Made by a program: the position numbers and the translations under genes. From assembly GCF_014284335.1 (NCBI RefSeq), contig NZ_JACOGF010000020.1:1-64000 (forward strand): a DNA stretch of 64,000 nt, given 5' to 3'. The notes under the pieces are model-generated. The model did not search any database and was not told the DNA's origin. It saw only the letters and a program-made list of their open reading frames with translations. Of this stretch, positions 17,826 through 26,399 are shown piece after piece (within the stretch, counting starts at the first letter, position 1; each line of letters starts with the position of its first letter). This DNA comes from Undibacterium hunanense (GTDB lineage: Bacteria; Pseudomonadota; Gammaproteobacteria; Burkholderiales; Burkholderiaceae_D).

Positions 17826-18974
17826 TCACAATCCACGACCAACAAACAATTTCAACCGTGAACTGGCCGCCACCAACAGCATGGCTGCTCCCAGACCGGC
17901 AAAGGCGGTGTTCAGGCTGATGGCGTGGGCGATGAAGCCGATCAGCGCTGGCCCGGCCAGCACGCCTGCGTAACCGATGGTGGTGATGGCACCAATGGCC
18001 AGACTGGCGGGCATGGCGTCTTGTTTGCCGGCAGCGCTGAACAGTATGGGGACGATATTCGATGCGCCTATGCCGACCAGCACAAAACCCGCAATCGCCA
18101 GGATGGGCGACGTGGCCAGCACCGCCGCAAAGAAACCGATGGCCGCACATATGCCACCGGCCAGCATCACCAGCTTGCCGCCAAAGCGTTTGACGACACG
18201 GTCACCAGTCAGGCGACCAGTGGTCATGGCGACCGAGAATGCGGCATAGCCTATGCCGCCCTGCCCAGCATCGAGGCCACGGCCTGCAGTCAGCAACAGG
18301 GCGCTCCAGTCCAGCAAAGCGCCTTCTGCCAAAAAGACGATAAAACACAAGACGCCGATCAGTATCACGGCACCATGCGGCACCACAAAATGCGGGCCAT
18401 CACGGTCGGATGCATCCGGCTCGCGCAACAGATAGGGGCTGGCGATGCCCAGCATCAGTGCCACCAGCAGCGACAGGCAGATGCTGGATACCAGCGTGCC
18501 CATATCCAGCCACAACAACAGGGCCATGCTGCCCGCTCCCAGAAAACCACCGGCGCTGAACATGCCATGGAAGCCGGACATCAAGGCATCGCCGGACACT
18601 TTTTCAACGATGACCGCCTGTATATTCATAGCCACATCCAGTGTGCCTACGGCTGCGCCAAAGGCAAACAGGGTCAGGCCAAACAATAGTGGATTATCCA
18701 CCAGTGCCAGACAAGGCAGGATGAGGCAAGTCAACGTACCCGCACACAAGACCACGGCACGGCAACCAAAACGGGCCGACAGCATGCCTGTCATGGGCAT
18801 GGCCAGTAAAGAACCGCCACCCAGGCACAGCAACAGCAAACCCAGGGCTGCCTCATCCAGGCCGAGCCTGGCTTTGGCATAGGGCACCAGCGGTGCCCAG
18901 GCTGAAACGACGAGCCCGGCAGCCAGGAAAGCCAGGCGGGTAGACAAGCGTTGTGGTGCGCCAACTTCATTCAT
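17826..18974 (-). CDS. MFS transporter (YbjJ/fucose-permease-like)
   Basis: A 382-residue, 12-helix transporter from the ATG at 18974 (MNEVGAPQRLS), with AGAAG upstream. The RFGCRAVV loop between helices 2 and 3 and the overall pattern, with MSGFHGMFSAGGFLGAG in mid-protein, match the small YbjJ-like MFS group. The substrate is unknown. The gene appears monocistronic. Confidence 0.88.
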   Translation of the reverse strand: MNEVGAPQRLSTRLAFLAAGLVVSAWAPLVPYAKARLGLDEAALGLLLLCLGGGSLLAMPMTGMLSARFGCRAVVLCAGTLTCLILPCLALVDNPLLFGLTLFAFGAAVGTLDVAMNIQAVIVEKVSGDALMSGFHGMFSAGGFLGAGSMALLLWLDMGTLVSSICLSLLVALMLGIASPYLLREPDASDRDGPHFVVPHGAVILIGVLCFIVFLAEGALLDWSALLLTAGRGLDAGQGGIGYAAFSVAMTTGRLTGDRVVKRFGGKLVMLAGGICAAIGFFAAVLATSPILAIAGFVLVGIGASNIVPILFSAAGKQDAMPASLAIGAITTIGYAGVLAGPALIGFIAHAISLNTAFAGLGAAMLLVAASSRLKLFVGRGL

Positions 18975-19339
18975 TGTGAATCTTCTACGGTGGGTCAATA
19001 TTGCGACATCAAAACCTGTCAACAGGTATGAATGCATGTGATTCGGGGGCGTCATAGTCAAATAACGAAGGAAGCGGCATCTTACCGCATGTAGAGTGCG
19101 GAAGTAAAAAGAGCAATGAAACCACATCGACAAGCCGGGTTTGATCCAGCACATACCGATGTCACAATTTTTGGCACATTGATTTCACAGCTCTTCTATA
19201 CTCATTTTGTACGCTTAGTTTTTCACCAGAATTCAGATCATTGTGTAGGCAATGCGATGCATGGCTACATGCATTTTAATTATGCAAATTACGCGATCAC
19301 AATAGAATCTGACATTAAATAATAAACAAGGAGACGACA
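18975..19339. other. Divergent intergenic region, MFS / Cache gene
   Basis: About 365 bases between divergent genes, presumably holding both promoters. Short frames extending the MFS gene upstream have no transporter-like sequence. No clear operator was found; the only strong signal is the AAGGAG ribosome site before the Cache-domain gene. Confidence 0.4.
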
Positions 19340-19801
19340 ATGAACAGATTTGGCTCGCTGGTATTGGCTTTTTTCATGGCTTTTTTCTCATGCACGATAG
19401 CACTTGCCGCAGACGACAAGGGCACGGCAGATCAGGCTACGGCAATGGTAAAGAAGGCAGTCGCGCATTTCAAATCAGTGGGTAAGGATAAGGCACTGGC
19501 AGATTTCAATGATGCATCCAACAAGCCCTTCCATGACCGTGACTTGTATGTCATCGCCTTTGACATGGAAGGCACCATGCTGGCATCCGCCAATCCCAAG
19601 CTGATCGGCAAGCCGATGATGGATTTTAAGGATGGTGATGGCAAGCTGCTGACCAAAGAAATGCTGCACATCGCCAAAACCAAGGGTTCTGGCTGGGTCG
19701 AATACAAATGGCCCAACCCTGTCACCAAGGTACTGGAGCAAAAATCCACTTACATAGAAAAAGTGGACAATTATTTTCTGGGTGTAGGCATTTATAAGTA
19801 A
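19340..19801 (+). CDS. Exported single Cache-domain protein
   Basis: A 153-residue protein with a signal peptide (to about residue 23, IALAADD) and a single Cache domain: ATAMVKKAVAHFKSVG, then DRDLYVIAFDMEGTMLASANPKLIGK and GSGWVEYKWPNP. Free-standing Cache proteins are periplasmic small-ligand binders often encoded near chemoreceptors or two-component genes, but none is adjacent. AAGGAGACGACA gives a strong ribosome site. Confidence 0.88.
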   Translation: MNRFGSLVLAFFMAFFSCTIALAADDKGTADQATAMVKKAVAHFKSVGKDKALADFNDASNKPFHDRDLYVIAFDMEGTMLASANPKLIGKPMMDFKDGDGKLLTKEMLHIAKTKGSGWVEYKWPNPVTKVLEQKSTYIEKVDNYFLGVGIYK

Positions 19802-19944
19802 ATCGCACTGCCCCCCCACCTCCCTCACCGCCTCCGCACCAAACTCCTGTTATGCTGGCGAAATCAGTGTGCTGGCCGCATACTGCTTCGCCAGCCATTT
19901 TTTGGCCGGAGTGCGACTGACTGTTCGTTGATAGAAGGCAGGTT

Positions 19945-20337
19945 TCAGGTACCTGGGGGTTGCCACAGTTCGACCCGGTTACCTTCGGGATCCATCACCC
20001 AGCCAAATTTACCAAATTCTGACTCGTCGACCTTTGCGTCAACCGCGCAGCCTTCCTGGCGCAACTGCGCGAGCAGGGCATGCAGGTCATCCACACGATA
20101 ATTGATCATGAATGCCTGGGTGCTTGGTGCAAAATAATCCGAATCGCTGGGGAATAATGACCAGACCGTTTTTTCAGTATCGGTGGTGCCATCGGCGTCT
20201 TTGCTACCGCTTGGCTGAAAAATCGCACCGCCCCATTCTTCCAGGTTGAAACCAAGGTGATCCCGATACCATGTACGCAGTTTTTCAGGGTCCTTCGCTT
20301 TGAAAAACACGCCGCCTATGCCTACAACACGTTTCAT
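19945..20337 (-). CDS. VOC-family (glyoxalase/bleomycin-resistance fold) protein
   Basis: A 130-residue protein from the ATG at 20337, with AGGGAG upstream. The pattern GIGGVFFKAKDPEKLRTWYRDHLGF and the closing FGWVMDPEGNRVELWQPPG are typical of vicinal-oxygen-chelate proteins. The terminal Glu in VELWQ is a usual metal ligand. Substrate cannot be assigned. It looks monocistronic. Confidence 0.88.
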   Translation of the reverse strand: MKRVVGIGGVFFKAKDPEKLRTWYRDHLGFNLEEWGGAIFQPSGSKDADGTTDTEKTVWSLFPSDSDYFAPSTQAFMINYRVDDLHALLAQLRQEGCAVDAKVDESEFGKFGWVMDPEGNRVELWQPPGT

Positions 20338-20656
20338 ATCAACTCCCTGAAAACATCTGTCGAACAAAGAATCGCCTTATCTGGCCGATCACGCTACTGG
20401 ATACTACATGATCAGATAATCGCGCGCAAATCAGTTGGCAAGGCACAGGCAGCAAGCGTGGCCCACATACCTGTGCTCAAAGGCCGCTCTGTCGTTTGGC
20501 AACACTGTCTCATTTTCAATGCTTTTATTACAAAAAGTACGATATTTGCTACACTGCACGCGGGAGTTGCTTCCATCGTTTGTATGCCGTCCACGCTGAA
20601 GCCGGGGCCAGTGCCTGATACAGGCCTGCCCTGTCTATAGAATGAGATCATCAAGC
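20338..20656. other. Intergenic stretch, nothing recognised
   Basis: About 320 bases between divergent genes (VOC and solute-binding-like). I see no gene, strong palindrome or convincing promoter here. Confidence 0.4.
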
Positions 20657-21415
20657 ATGCGCTTAGTCCGTATCCTGCATCGCTATCTGCTGGCCAGCAT
20701 CATGCTGATGGGCTTTGCCATGCCTGGGCTGGCACAGGAAACGCCAGCCAGCTTCAAACGCCATATCGTCTTGCCGGTATTTGTCGATGGTCTGGAGATG
20801 CGGCAAACCCGTTTTGCCCTGGAAATGGCCTATGCAGCCATCGGCATCAAAGTCAGTTTCGTGGCCCGGCCTGCCTTACGGGCACTGTTGGAAGCCGACA
20901 GCGGGCAGGTCGATGGCGAAGTGGTGCGCGATAACTCTATCGAAGCCAGCGCCCCCAACCTGGTGCGGGTTGACGTGCCCATGTTCCGCTATGTAGGCAG
21001 TGCCTTTGTACTAAAGGGCAGCGAGCTACCCACCAGCCTGGAAGCAGCATCACGCCTGCCCAGCGTGGGCATAGTCCGTGGTGCCAGACGGGTAGAAGTG
21101 GAAACCCAGGGCTGGTCCAATCTGGTGCCCATCAATGATCATGGTGCTGCCGTCAGGATGCTGAAAATCGGACGCATCAGCACCCTGATCGGTGCATATG
21201 AAGTCGTCAAGGATGCCATCCTCAGCAACCAGTTCAGTGAAAACGACTTCAGCTCACATGAGATGTACAGCATTCAGGTATTCCATTATCTGCACAAAAG
21301 CCATGCCGACATCATCCCCGCCCTTGGCCTGCAGCTTAACCGGCTCAAGGGTAGCCAGGCCACGGTACTGGATGGCTTGCGTGCCAGCAAAATCAAGGAT
21401 TTCCCCCGGCAGTAG
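20657..21415 (+). CDS. Periplasmic solute-binding-like protein (SBP family 3 fold)
   Basis: A 252-residue protein with a signal peptide (YLLASIMLMGFAMPGLAQE). I chose the ATG at 20657; another in-frame ATG lies 15 bases upstream without a ribosome site. The strand order, with the RPALRALLEADSGQVDGEVVRD motif and a YVGSAFVLKG strand, matches the family-3-like proteins found without transport genes in Burkholderiales. No permease or ATPase is adjacent, so it may be a sensor rather than a transporter component. Confidence 0.72.
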   Translation: MRLVRILHRYLLASIMLMGFAMPGLAQETPASFKRHIVLPVFVDGLEMRQTRFALEMAYAAIGIKVSFVARPALRALLEADSGQVDGEVVRDNSIEASAPNLVRVDVPMFRYVGSAFVLKGSELPTSLEAASRLPSVGIVRGARRVEVETQGWSNLVPINDHGAAVRMLKIGRISTLIGAYEVVKDAILSNQFSENDFSSHEMYSIQVFHYLHKSHADIIPALGLQLNRLKGSQATVLDGLRASKIKDFPRQ

Positions 21416-21494
21416 CGGCAACACCGGGCGCGATAGTGCTAGACTGTCATAACTACTCCAGCCCGGCACTGTTGCCCCTTAGCCGTACCACGCG

Positions 21495-22325
21495 ATGAAC
21501 AAACCCACCCAGCGCCCATTTACAATGCTGCCCTGCCTGATACCTGGCATTGAAGCCGTGCAAGCGCAGTCGCGGCATCGCTTTGGACGGCATATGCATG
21601 AACAGTTTGGCATAGGCGTTGTGCTACAGGGCGGGCAAAAATCACTGAGCGGGCGCGGCGTGGTAGAGGCCATGGCAGGTGATACGATTACCGTCAACCC
21701 TGGCGAAATCCATGATGGTACCCCCATCAGCGACGCTGGCCGCAGCTGGAAAATGCTCTACCTTGAACCAGCACTGATCGCCGCCCTGCGCAGTGACATC
21801 AGCGAAGGCAAATCAGAACACGCCGAATTTACCCTGCCCGTGATTGCTGACACACGCACCAGCAGGCAAGTACAAGACCTGTTTGCCTGCATGACCACAC
21901 CCGGCAATAAAATTAACGGCGTCGCCCGCATGGCTGCCGAAGAAGCCATGCTCTTGCTGTTTGCCAAGGTCATGCATGTTCCCGCAGGCATGCACACGGT
22001 GCTGGCTATTCCACAGGCGATAGCACATGCACGTACCCGCATTGATGACGACCCCACCGCCGCCCTTACCCTGCACGAACTGGCGCAAGAAAGCGGCCTG
22101 AGCCGCTTCCAACTGGTGCGCGCCTTTGCCAGGGCTACTGGCATGACACCGCACGCCTATTTGTTGCAACGCCGCCTGCATCATGCCCGCCGCCTGATCG
22201 CTGGTGGCACACCCCTGGTGCAAGCCGCTGCCCACAGCGGTTTTGCCGACCAGAGCCATATGACGCGTCTGTTCATCCGCAATTTTGGTTTATCGCCCGG
22301 CATCTATGCCAGCGCGCTGACCTGA
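21495..22325 (+). CDS. AraC-family transcriptional regulator
   Basis: A 276-residue protein with a cupin-like N-terminal domain (RHMHEQFGIGVVLQGGQ, NPGEIHDGTP, LYLEPALI) and a C-terminal AraC DNA-binding domain (HELAQESGLSRFQLVRAF, then AAAHSGFADQSHMTRLF and GLSPGIY). It is a paralogue of the regulator at 4698-5600. This subgroup often controls adjacent LysE or EamA exporters; the EamA gene here lies 1.5 kb downstream beyond an ArsR operon, so the link is only suggestive. Confidence 0.92.
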   Translation: MNKPTQRPFTMLPCLIPGIEAVQAQSRHRFGRHMHEQFGIGVVLQGGQKSLSGRGVVEAMAGDTITVNPGEIHDGTPISDAGRSWKMLYLEPALIAALRSDISEGKSEHAEFTLPVIADTRTSRQVQDLFACMTTPGNKINGVARMAAEEAMLLLFAKVMHVPAGMHTVLAIPQAIAHARTRIDDDPTAALTLHELAQESGLSRFQLVRAFARATGMTPHAYLLQRRLHHARRLIAGGTPLVQAAAHSGFADQSHMTRLFIRNFGLSPGIYASALT

Positions 22326-22370
22326 AACCACCACCACTTGCATAGCCCAAGCCCCATCTAAAAACCCTTC

Positions 22371-22399
22371 TTGACAATCCATAACCAGTTAGCTATGAT
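22371..22399 (+). promoter_or_regulatory. Near-consensus sigma-70 promoter with inner operator
   Basis: TTGACA (22371-22376), a 17-base spacer and TATGAT (22394-22399). Within the spacer, TAACCAGTTA (22382-22391) is a perfect palindrome, placed to occlude RNA polymerase. This fits autoregulation by the ArsR-type protein encoded 35 bases downstream. Confidence 0.75.
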
Positions 22400-22433
22400 T
22401 TATTTATGCCTATTTACAATGCGAGGATTAGCA

Positions 22434-22757
22434 ATGCATGCCGAGCCAACCGCCGTCCTGAAAGTCTTGTCAGACCCGACCCGGCGCGCCATTTTTGAAC
22501 GTTTGAGCAAAAGCGGTGAAATGACAGTGCATGCCCTGACTGACCCGTCTGGCGTGTCACAACCAGCCATTTCCAAACACCTTAACGCCCTTAAACAGGC
22601 GGGTCTGGTACAGGGCCGGCGTGAGGGGCGCGAGACCTATTACAGCGCTGAACCGAAAGCACTGGCACCGCTCATGAACTGGATCAGTTTTTATTCGACT
22701 TTCTGGCATCACAAATTTGACCGTTTGGAAGACCTATTGAAAAGGATGGATCAATAA
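22434..22757 (+). CDS. ArsR-family transcriptional regulator
   Basis: A 107-residue winged-helix protein from the ATG at 22434, with GAGGA upstream. It has the family pattern LKVLSDPTRRAIFERLSK, then GVSQPAISKHLNALKQAGLVQGRREGRETYY. It lacks the Cys metal box of arsenic sensors and belongs to the SdpR-like group co-encoded with SRPBCC proteins. The stop codon overlaps the next start (TAATG), so the two genes are translationally coupled. Confidence 0.92.
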   Translation: MHAEPTAVLKVLSDPTRRAIFERLSKSGEMTVHALTDPSGVSQPAISKHLNALKQAGLVQGRREGRETYYSAEPKALAPLMNWISFYSTFWHHKFDRLEDLLKRMDQ

Positions 22758-23179
22758 TGCATACCGATAAGCTACAGAACAGCAATGACACCCAAACCGT
22801 GGTGGTAGAGCGCGAAATGCCGCATCCCCAGGAAAAAATCTGGCGGGCGCTGACGCAGGGTTACCTGATCGAAGAATGGCTGATGAAAAACGACTTCCAG
22901 GCTGTCGTCGGCCACCGCTTCACGCTCAGTGCAGACTGGGGCACGGTGGATTGCCAGGTGCTGGTGGTAGAACCCAACCAGGCATTGTCGTATGCGTGGG
23001 AAGCAATGGGCCTTAAAAGTGTCGTCACCTGGACACTCACCGCCACCAGCAACGGAACCCATCTGCGTATGGAACAATCGGGCTTCCGCCCCGATCAGCA
23101 ACAAGCCTTTCAGGGTGCAACATACGGCTGGCAAAAATTCTTCAACAGCCTCGACAATGTGGTGGGCGGTCTGTCATGA
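22757..23179 (+). CDS. SRPBCC (AHSA1-type) domain protein
   Basis: A 140-residue START/Bet v1-like fold: VEREMPHPQEKIWRALTQGYLIEEWLM at the start, GTVDCQVLVVEPNQALSYAWE in the middle, and a terminal GWQKFFNSLDNVVGG helix. These proteins bind hydrophobic ligands or act as cofactors of stress responses. Its start overlaps the stop codon of the ArsR gene, which is the commonest partner of this family. A DUF1801 gene follows on the same strand. Confidence 0.9.
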   Translation: MHTDKLQNSNDTQTVVVEREMPHPQEKIWRALTQGYLIEEWLMKNDFQAVVGHRFTLSADWGTVDCQVLVVEPNQALSYAWEAMGLKSVVTWTLTATSNGTHLRMEQSGFRPDQQQAFQGATYGWQKFFNSLDNVVGGLS

Positions 23180-23313
23180 GCCATGCAGTCATGAACCATG
23201 TCATAGGCCGCGCCGTGGCTTTGCGTTGCCCGTCCCATGCTGGTCGTCTTGCATTGGCTGCTGTTCTCTGGAAAACACCTTTTCTGTCCTATCTGCCCTT
23301 TTGAAAGTGCCAC

Positions 23314-23748
23314 ATGAAAAAAACCGACACAGAGCAAGATCAGTCCGTCCCCGGTCAATCTGCATCTGAACTCATCTCGGCAAAAATTGCCAGCCTGGGT
23401 GACTGGCGTGGCGAAACGCTGGGCAAGATGCGCCAGTTGATCAAGGCAGCAGACCCCGATGTCGTCGAAGAAGTCAAATGGATGGGCACGCCGGTGTGGT
23501 CACATGACGGCATCATCTGCACTGGAGAATCTTACAAGAGTGTGGTGAAACTGACCTTCGCCAAGGGCGCTTCGCTGCCCGATCCGGCGCAGCTTTTCAA
23601 CTCCAGCCTGGACGGCAACGTACGCCGCGCCATCGACATCCATGCAGGCGAAGCAGTGGATGAAGCCGCCTTCAAGGCACTGATACACGCAGCAATTGCC
23701 CTGAACAGTTCGGCCAAGAAAAAACCGGCAAAAAAAGCCAAAACCTGA
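23314..23748 (+). CDS. DUF1801 (YdhG-like) protein
   Basis: A 144-residue protein with the DUF1801 pattern: RGETLGKMRQLIKAADPDVVEEVKWMGTPVWSHDG (seen in two blocks), then VVKLTFAKGASLPDP and a Lys/Ala-rich tail KKKPAKKAKT. The fold is YjbR/CyaY-like and the function unknown. ArsR-SRPBCC-DUF1801 is a recurring gene order, so the three probably form one operon from the promoter at 22371. The 134 bases before it hold only a 42-codon frame that I do not call. Confidence 0.88.
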   Translation: MKKTDTEQDQSVPGQSASELISAKIASLGDWRGETLGKMRQLIKAADPDVVEEVKWMGTPVWSHDGIICTGESYKSVVKLTFAKGASLPDPAQLFNSSLDGNVRRAIDIHAGEAVDEAAFKALIHAAIALNSSAKKKPAKKAKT

Positions 23749-23830
23749 ACACCTGGCCTGCAATTTTGTTCAAGACCCGCAGGCCGTGACCTGTCAGGCT
23801 GATGCTTTTCCATTGATGGTGAGGCGGATG

Positions 23831-24748
23831 ATGCGGCAAAAGATGTCAGACAGGTTATTGGGATATGTGTATTTGGCGCTGGCGATGATCCTGGTCGGCA
23901 GCACGGTGGTGGCCAGCAAGCTTATCGCATCGGGTTTGCCAGTATTCACCGCCACGGCACTGCGGTTTGCGATTGCTTTCCCCTGCTTTTTGTTGATGAT
24001 GCGGGCCACAGGCACCCGTTTTTCAGGGCCGGGCAAATACAATAAGCATGACTGCATCATCCTGCTATTGCAGGCAGGTGCCGGCAGTCTGGGTTACACC
24101 ACTTTGCTCATCAGCGGCCTGCACCTGACATCGGCGGCGGATGCCGGTGTCATCATCGGCACGCTGCCGATTGTGTCTGCCGCCATCGCCATCGTGTTGC
24201 TGGGCGAAAGACCGCAGCGCTTCCTGTTGCTGGCCGTGGTGCTGGCCGGTGCGGGCGTGTTGTCGATCGCCTTTGATGCAAAGCCCGGTGGTCATCATTC
24301 CCTGCCCGGCAATGCCCTGATCTTGTGCGCGGTCATTTGCGAAGGCCTGTTCATTTTGCTCAACAAGCGTTTGAAAACCGCCATCGCGCCACTCACCCTG
24401 TCCACCATCATGACGGGCCTGGGCCTTGCACTCTCCATCATCCCTGCCCTGTTTGAAATGCCCTGGAACACCCACATCAGCAGCGATGCAATGATGGCTG
24501 CCGCCTGGGCTACCGTGTATTACGCCCTGGTGCCTACCGTGGCGGGTTTTTTGCTGTGGTATGCCGGTGCCGCCCGCGTCAGCGGCAGCGAAGCCGCCCT
24601 CTTCACCGCCCTGGCCCCGGTATCGGCCGTGCTGCTGGCGATGGTGGTGCTGGGCGAACCTGTCAGCCGCAACCAGCTCATTGGCATAGTCTGCGTGTTG
24701 ATCGCCATAGGGGGTATGGGTTTTCTGGGTAAGCCAGGCAATAAGTAG
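23831..24748 (+). CDS. EamA-family (DMT) transporter
   Basis: A 305-residue, ten-helix transporter with two EamA repeats (about residues 10-140 and 155-290). Motifs include the first helix YLALAMILVGSTVVASKLI and the second-repeat end VSAVLLAMVVLGEPVSRNQLIG. I chose the second of two adjacent ATGs (23831), giving six bases from GAGG. Members export amino acids or metabolites; the substrate is not evident. The TAG stop codon lies inside the edge of a REP-like repeat. Confidence 0.88.
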   Translation: MRQKMSDRLLGYVYLALAMILVGSTVVASKLIASGLPVFTATALRFAIAFPCFLLMMRATGTRFSGPGKYNKHDCIILLLQAGAGSLGYTTLLISGLHLTSAADAGVIIGTLPIVSAAIAIVLLGERPQRFLLLAVVLAGAGVLSIAFDAKPGGHHSLPGNALILCAVICEGLFILLNKRLKTAIAPLTLSTIMTGLGLALSIIPALFEMPWNTHISSDAMMAAAWATVYYALVPTVAGFLLWYAGAARVSGSEAALFTALAPVSAVLLAMVVLGEPVSRNQLIGIVCVLIAIGGMGFLGKPGNK

Positions 24749-24830
24749 GGTGCCAAATGGCGATGGTGCGCGCGACGCACCCTACGAAAAACGTAAAATT
24801 GCTACGGAGTAGGGGGCTCCATGCGCACCA
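24745..24830. repeat. REP-like palindromic repeat, copy 7 (overlaps EamA stop codon)
   Basis: It begins with GTAGGGTGC, whose TAG is the EamA stop codon, followed by GGTGCGCGCGACGCACCCTACG. A spacer ACGAAAAACGTAAAATTGCT, shared with the copy at 38467-38530, and a degenerate outer module then follow. Confidence 0.75.
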
Positions 24831-24973
24831 TCGCCAACATATTGACATATCCGCACATCCAATAGCCTGTAGATGGTGGCACACATCATAATTTCATACA
24901 TATGGATACTTCACACCCACACAAATCCGTTTATGATTGGCATCATACCTAAACCTCCCCACAAGGCACCGCC

Positions 24974-26284
24974 ATGTCCAAACCCCGCAAAGCCCTACTC
25001 ACCATGACGTTGCTGGCCGCTTTCGGTCTGCATGCCGCAGCAAGGGCAGATGATTTGTCAGCCACCGAGCAAAAAATTGTCGCCGCCGTACAGACAAGAT
25101 CTGACGCTGCCCTGGAATTGCTGGAACGCAGTGTCAACATCAATAGCGGCACACTGAACCATGAAGGCGTGCGTGCCGTCGGCAAGCTATACCGGGCCGA
25201 GCTGGATGGCCTGGGTTTTAAAACCAGCTGGTCAGACATGCCAGCAGCCATGAACCGTGCCGGGCATTTGCTGGCAGAACGCGAAGGCACCCAGGGCAAG
25301 CGGGTACTGCTGATCGGCCATCTGGACACCGTATTTGAAAAAGACAGCCCGGTGCAATTGTGGAACAGGCAAGGCAACAAAGTGCGCGGCCAGGGCGTGA
25401 ATGACATGAAGGGCGGCGACGTCATCATCATCGAAGCCCTGCGTGCGCTGCATGCCGTTGGTGCGCTGGACAATACCCGCATCCAGGTGATTTTTAGCGG
25501 CGACGAAGAAGCCGCAGGCCACCCCATCGCCATCTCGCGTGCGGACCTGGTCAACGCCGCCAAACGCAGTGATCTGGCACTGGCCTTTGAAGGCACGGCG
25601 CTCGATAGTCAGGGCAATGCCACCGGCACCATAGGCCGTCGTGCATCGGGCGGTTTTGTGCTCGATGTCAAAGCCAAACAAGGCCATTCTGCAGCTGTAT
25701 TTGGCCAAAATGGCTATGGCGCGATTTATGAAACTGCCCGCATCCTCAACAGCTTTCGTGAACAACTGATCGAACCGGACCTCACCTTCAACCCCGGCAA
25801 CATCATCGGCGGTACAGAAATCAGCTATGACGACCAGGCCAGCAAGGGCACTGCCTTTGGCAAAACCAATGTCATCTCGCCGACTGCGCAGGTGCATGGT
25901 GACCTGCGTTATATCACCGCCGAACAGGGTAAGCGCGCCGCAGACCGCATGCGCGACATCGTCGCCAAAAACCTGCCCGGCACCACCGCCAGCATCCGTT
26001 TTTATGAAAACTACCCGCCCATGTCGCCCACCATCGGCAACCTGGCCCTGCTGGAAATCTACTCCAAAGCCAGCAAAGATGCCGGGCTGGGTCCGATAGG
26101 CCCTTTCCCACCGGGCTTGCGCGGTGCTGGCGACATCCAGTTCGTCGCTCCATTCGTCGATAGCCTGGACGGCCTGGGTGCCACCGGCAGCGGTTCTCAT
26201 TCACCAGACGAAGACCTCGACATCAGTTCCATACAGCGCGCTACCATCAGGACGGCGATTTATTTGTACAGGCTGACGCGGTGA
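24974..26284 (+). CDS. Exported M20-family metallopeptidase (carboxypeptidase G2-like)
   Basis: A 436-residue protein with a signal peptide (to about residue 25). M20 zinc motifs are LIGHLDTVF (His116, Asp118), VNDMKGGDV (Asp144 bridging), and FSGDEEAAG (Glu178 base, Glu179). A dimerisation/lid domain follows with the RRASGGFVLDVKAKQGHSA strand, and the final zinc His lies in GSGSHSPDED. The family removes C-terminal residues or hydrolyses N-acyl amino acids in the periplasm. It stands immediately upstream of a GH115 gene but has its own start region. Confidence 0.93.
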   Translation: MSKPRKALLTMTLLAAFGLHAAARADDLSATEQKIVAAVQTRSDAALELLERSVNINSGTLNHEGVRAVGKLYRAELDGLGFKTSWSDMPAAMNRAGHLLAEREGTQGKRVLLIGHLDTVFEKDSPVQLWNRQGNKVRGQGVNDMKGGDVIIIEALRALHAVGALDNTRIQVIFSGDEEAAGHPIAISRADLVNAAKRSDLALAFEGTALDSQGNATGTIGRRASGGFVLDVKAKQGHSAAVFGQNGYGAIYETARILNSFREQLIEPDLTFNPGNIIGGTEISYDDQASKGTAFGKTNVISPTAQVHGDLRYITAEQGKRAADRMRDIVAKNLPGTTASIRFYENYPPMSPTIGNLALLEIYSKASKDAGLGPIGPFPPGLRGAGDIQFVAPFVDSLDGLGATGSGSHSPDEDLDISSIQRATIRTAIYLYRLTR

Positions 26285-26399
26285 TGTAACAGCAATCATC
26301 TTGTCGATTGTTTGAGCGTGGCGGGCTGGTCTGCCGCCCCGGCGGGTAGTGTTCTCCTACAATGCGGGTTATAGATGACACTCGACAGGACGACCCGCC

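Noticed and set aside
23176-23304. 42-codon frame overlapping the SRPBCC stop codon (ATGA)
   Set aside because: The overlap suggests coupling, but codon use and sequence (many His, Arg, Cys) do not look protein-like, and no family is recognised.
25232-26200. 322-codon antisense frame across the M20 peptidase gene
   Set aside because: The peptidase on the plus strand has complete catalytic motifs. The antisense frame is a long shadow caused by codon bias.
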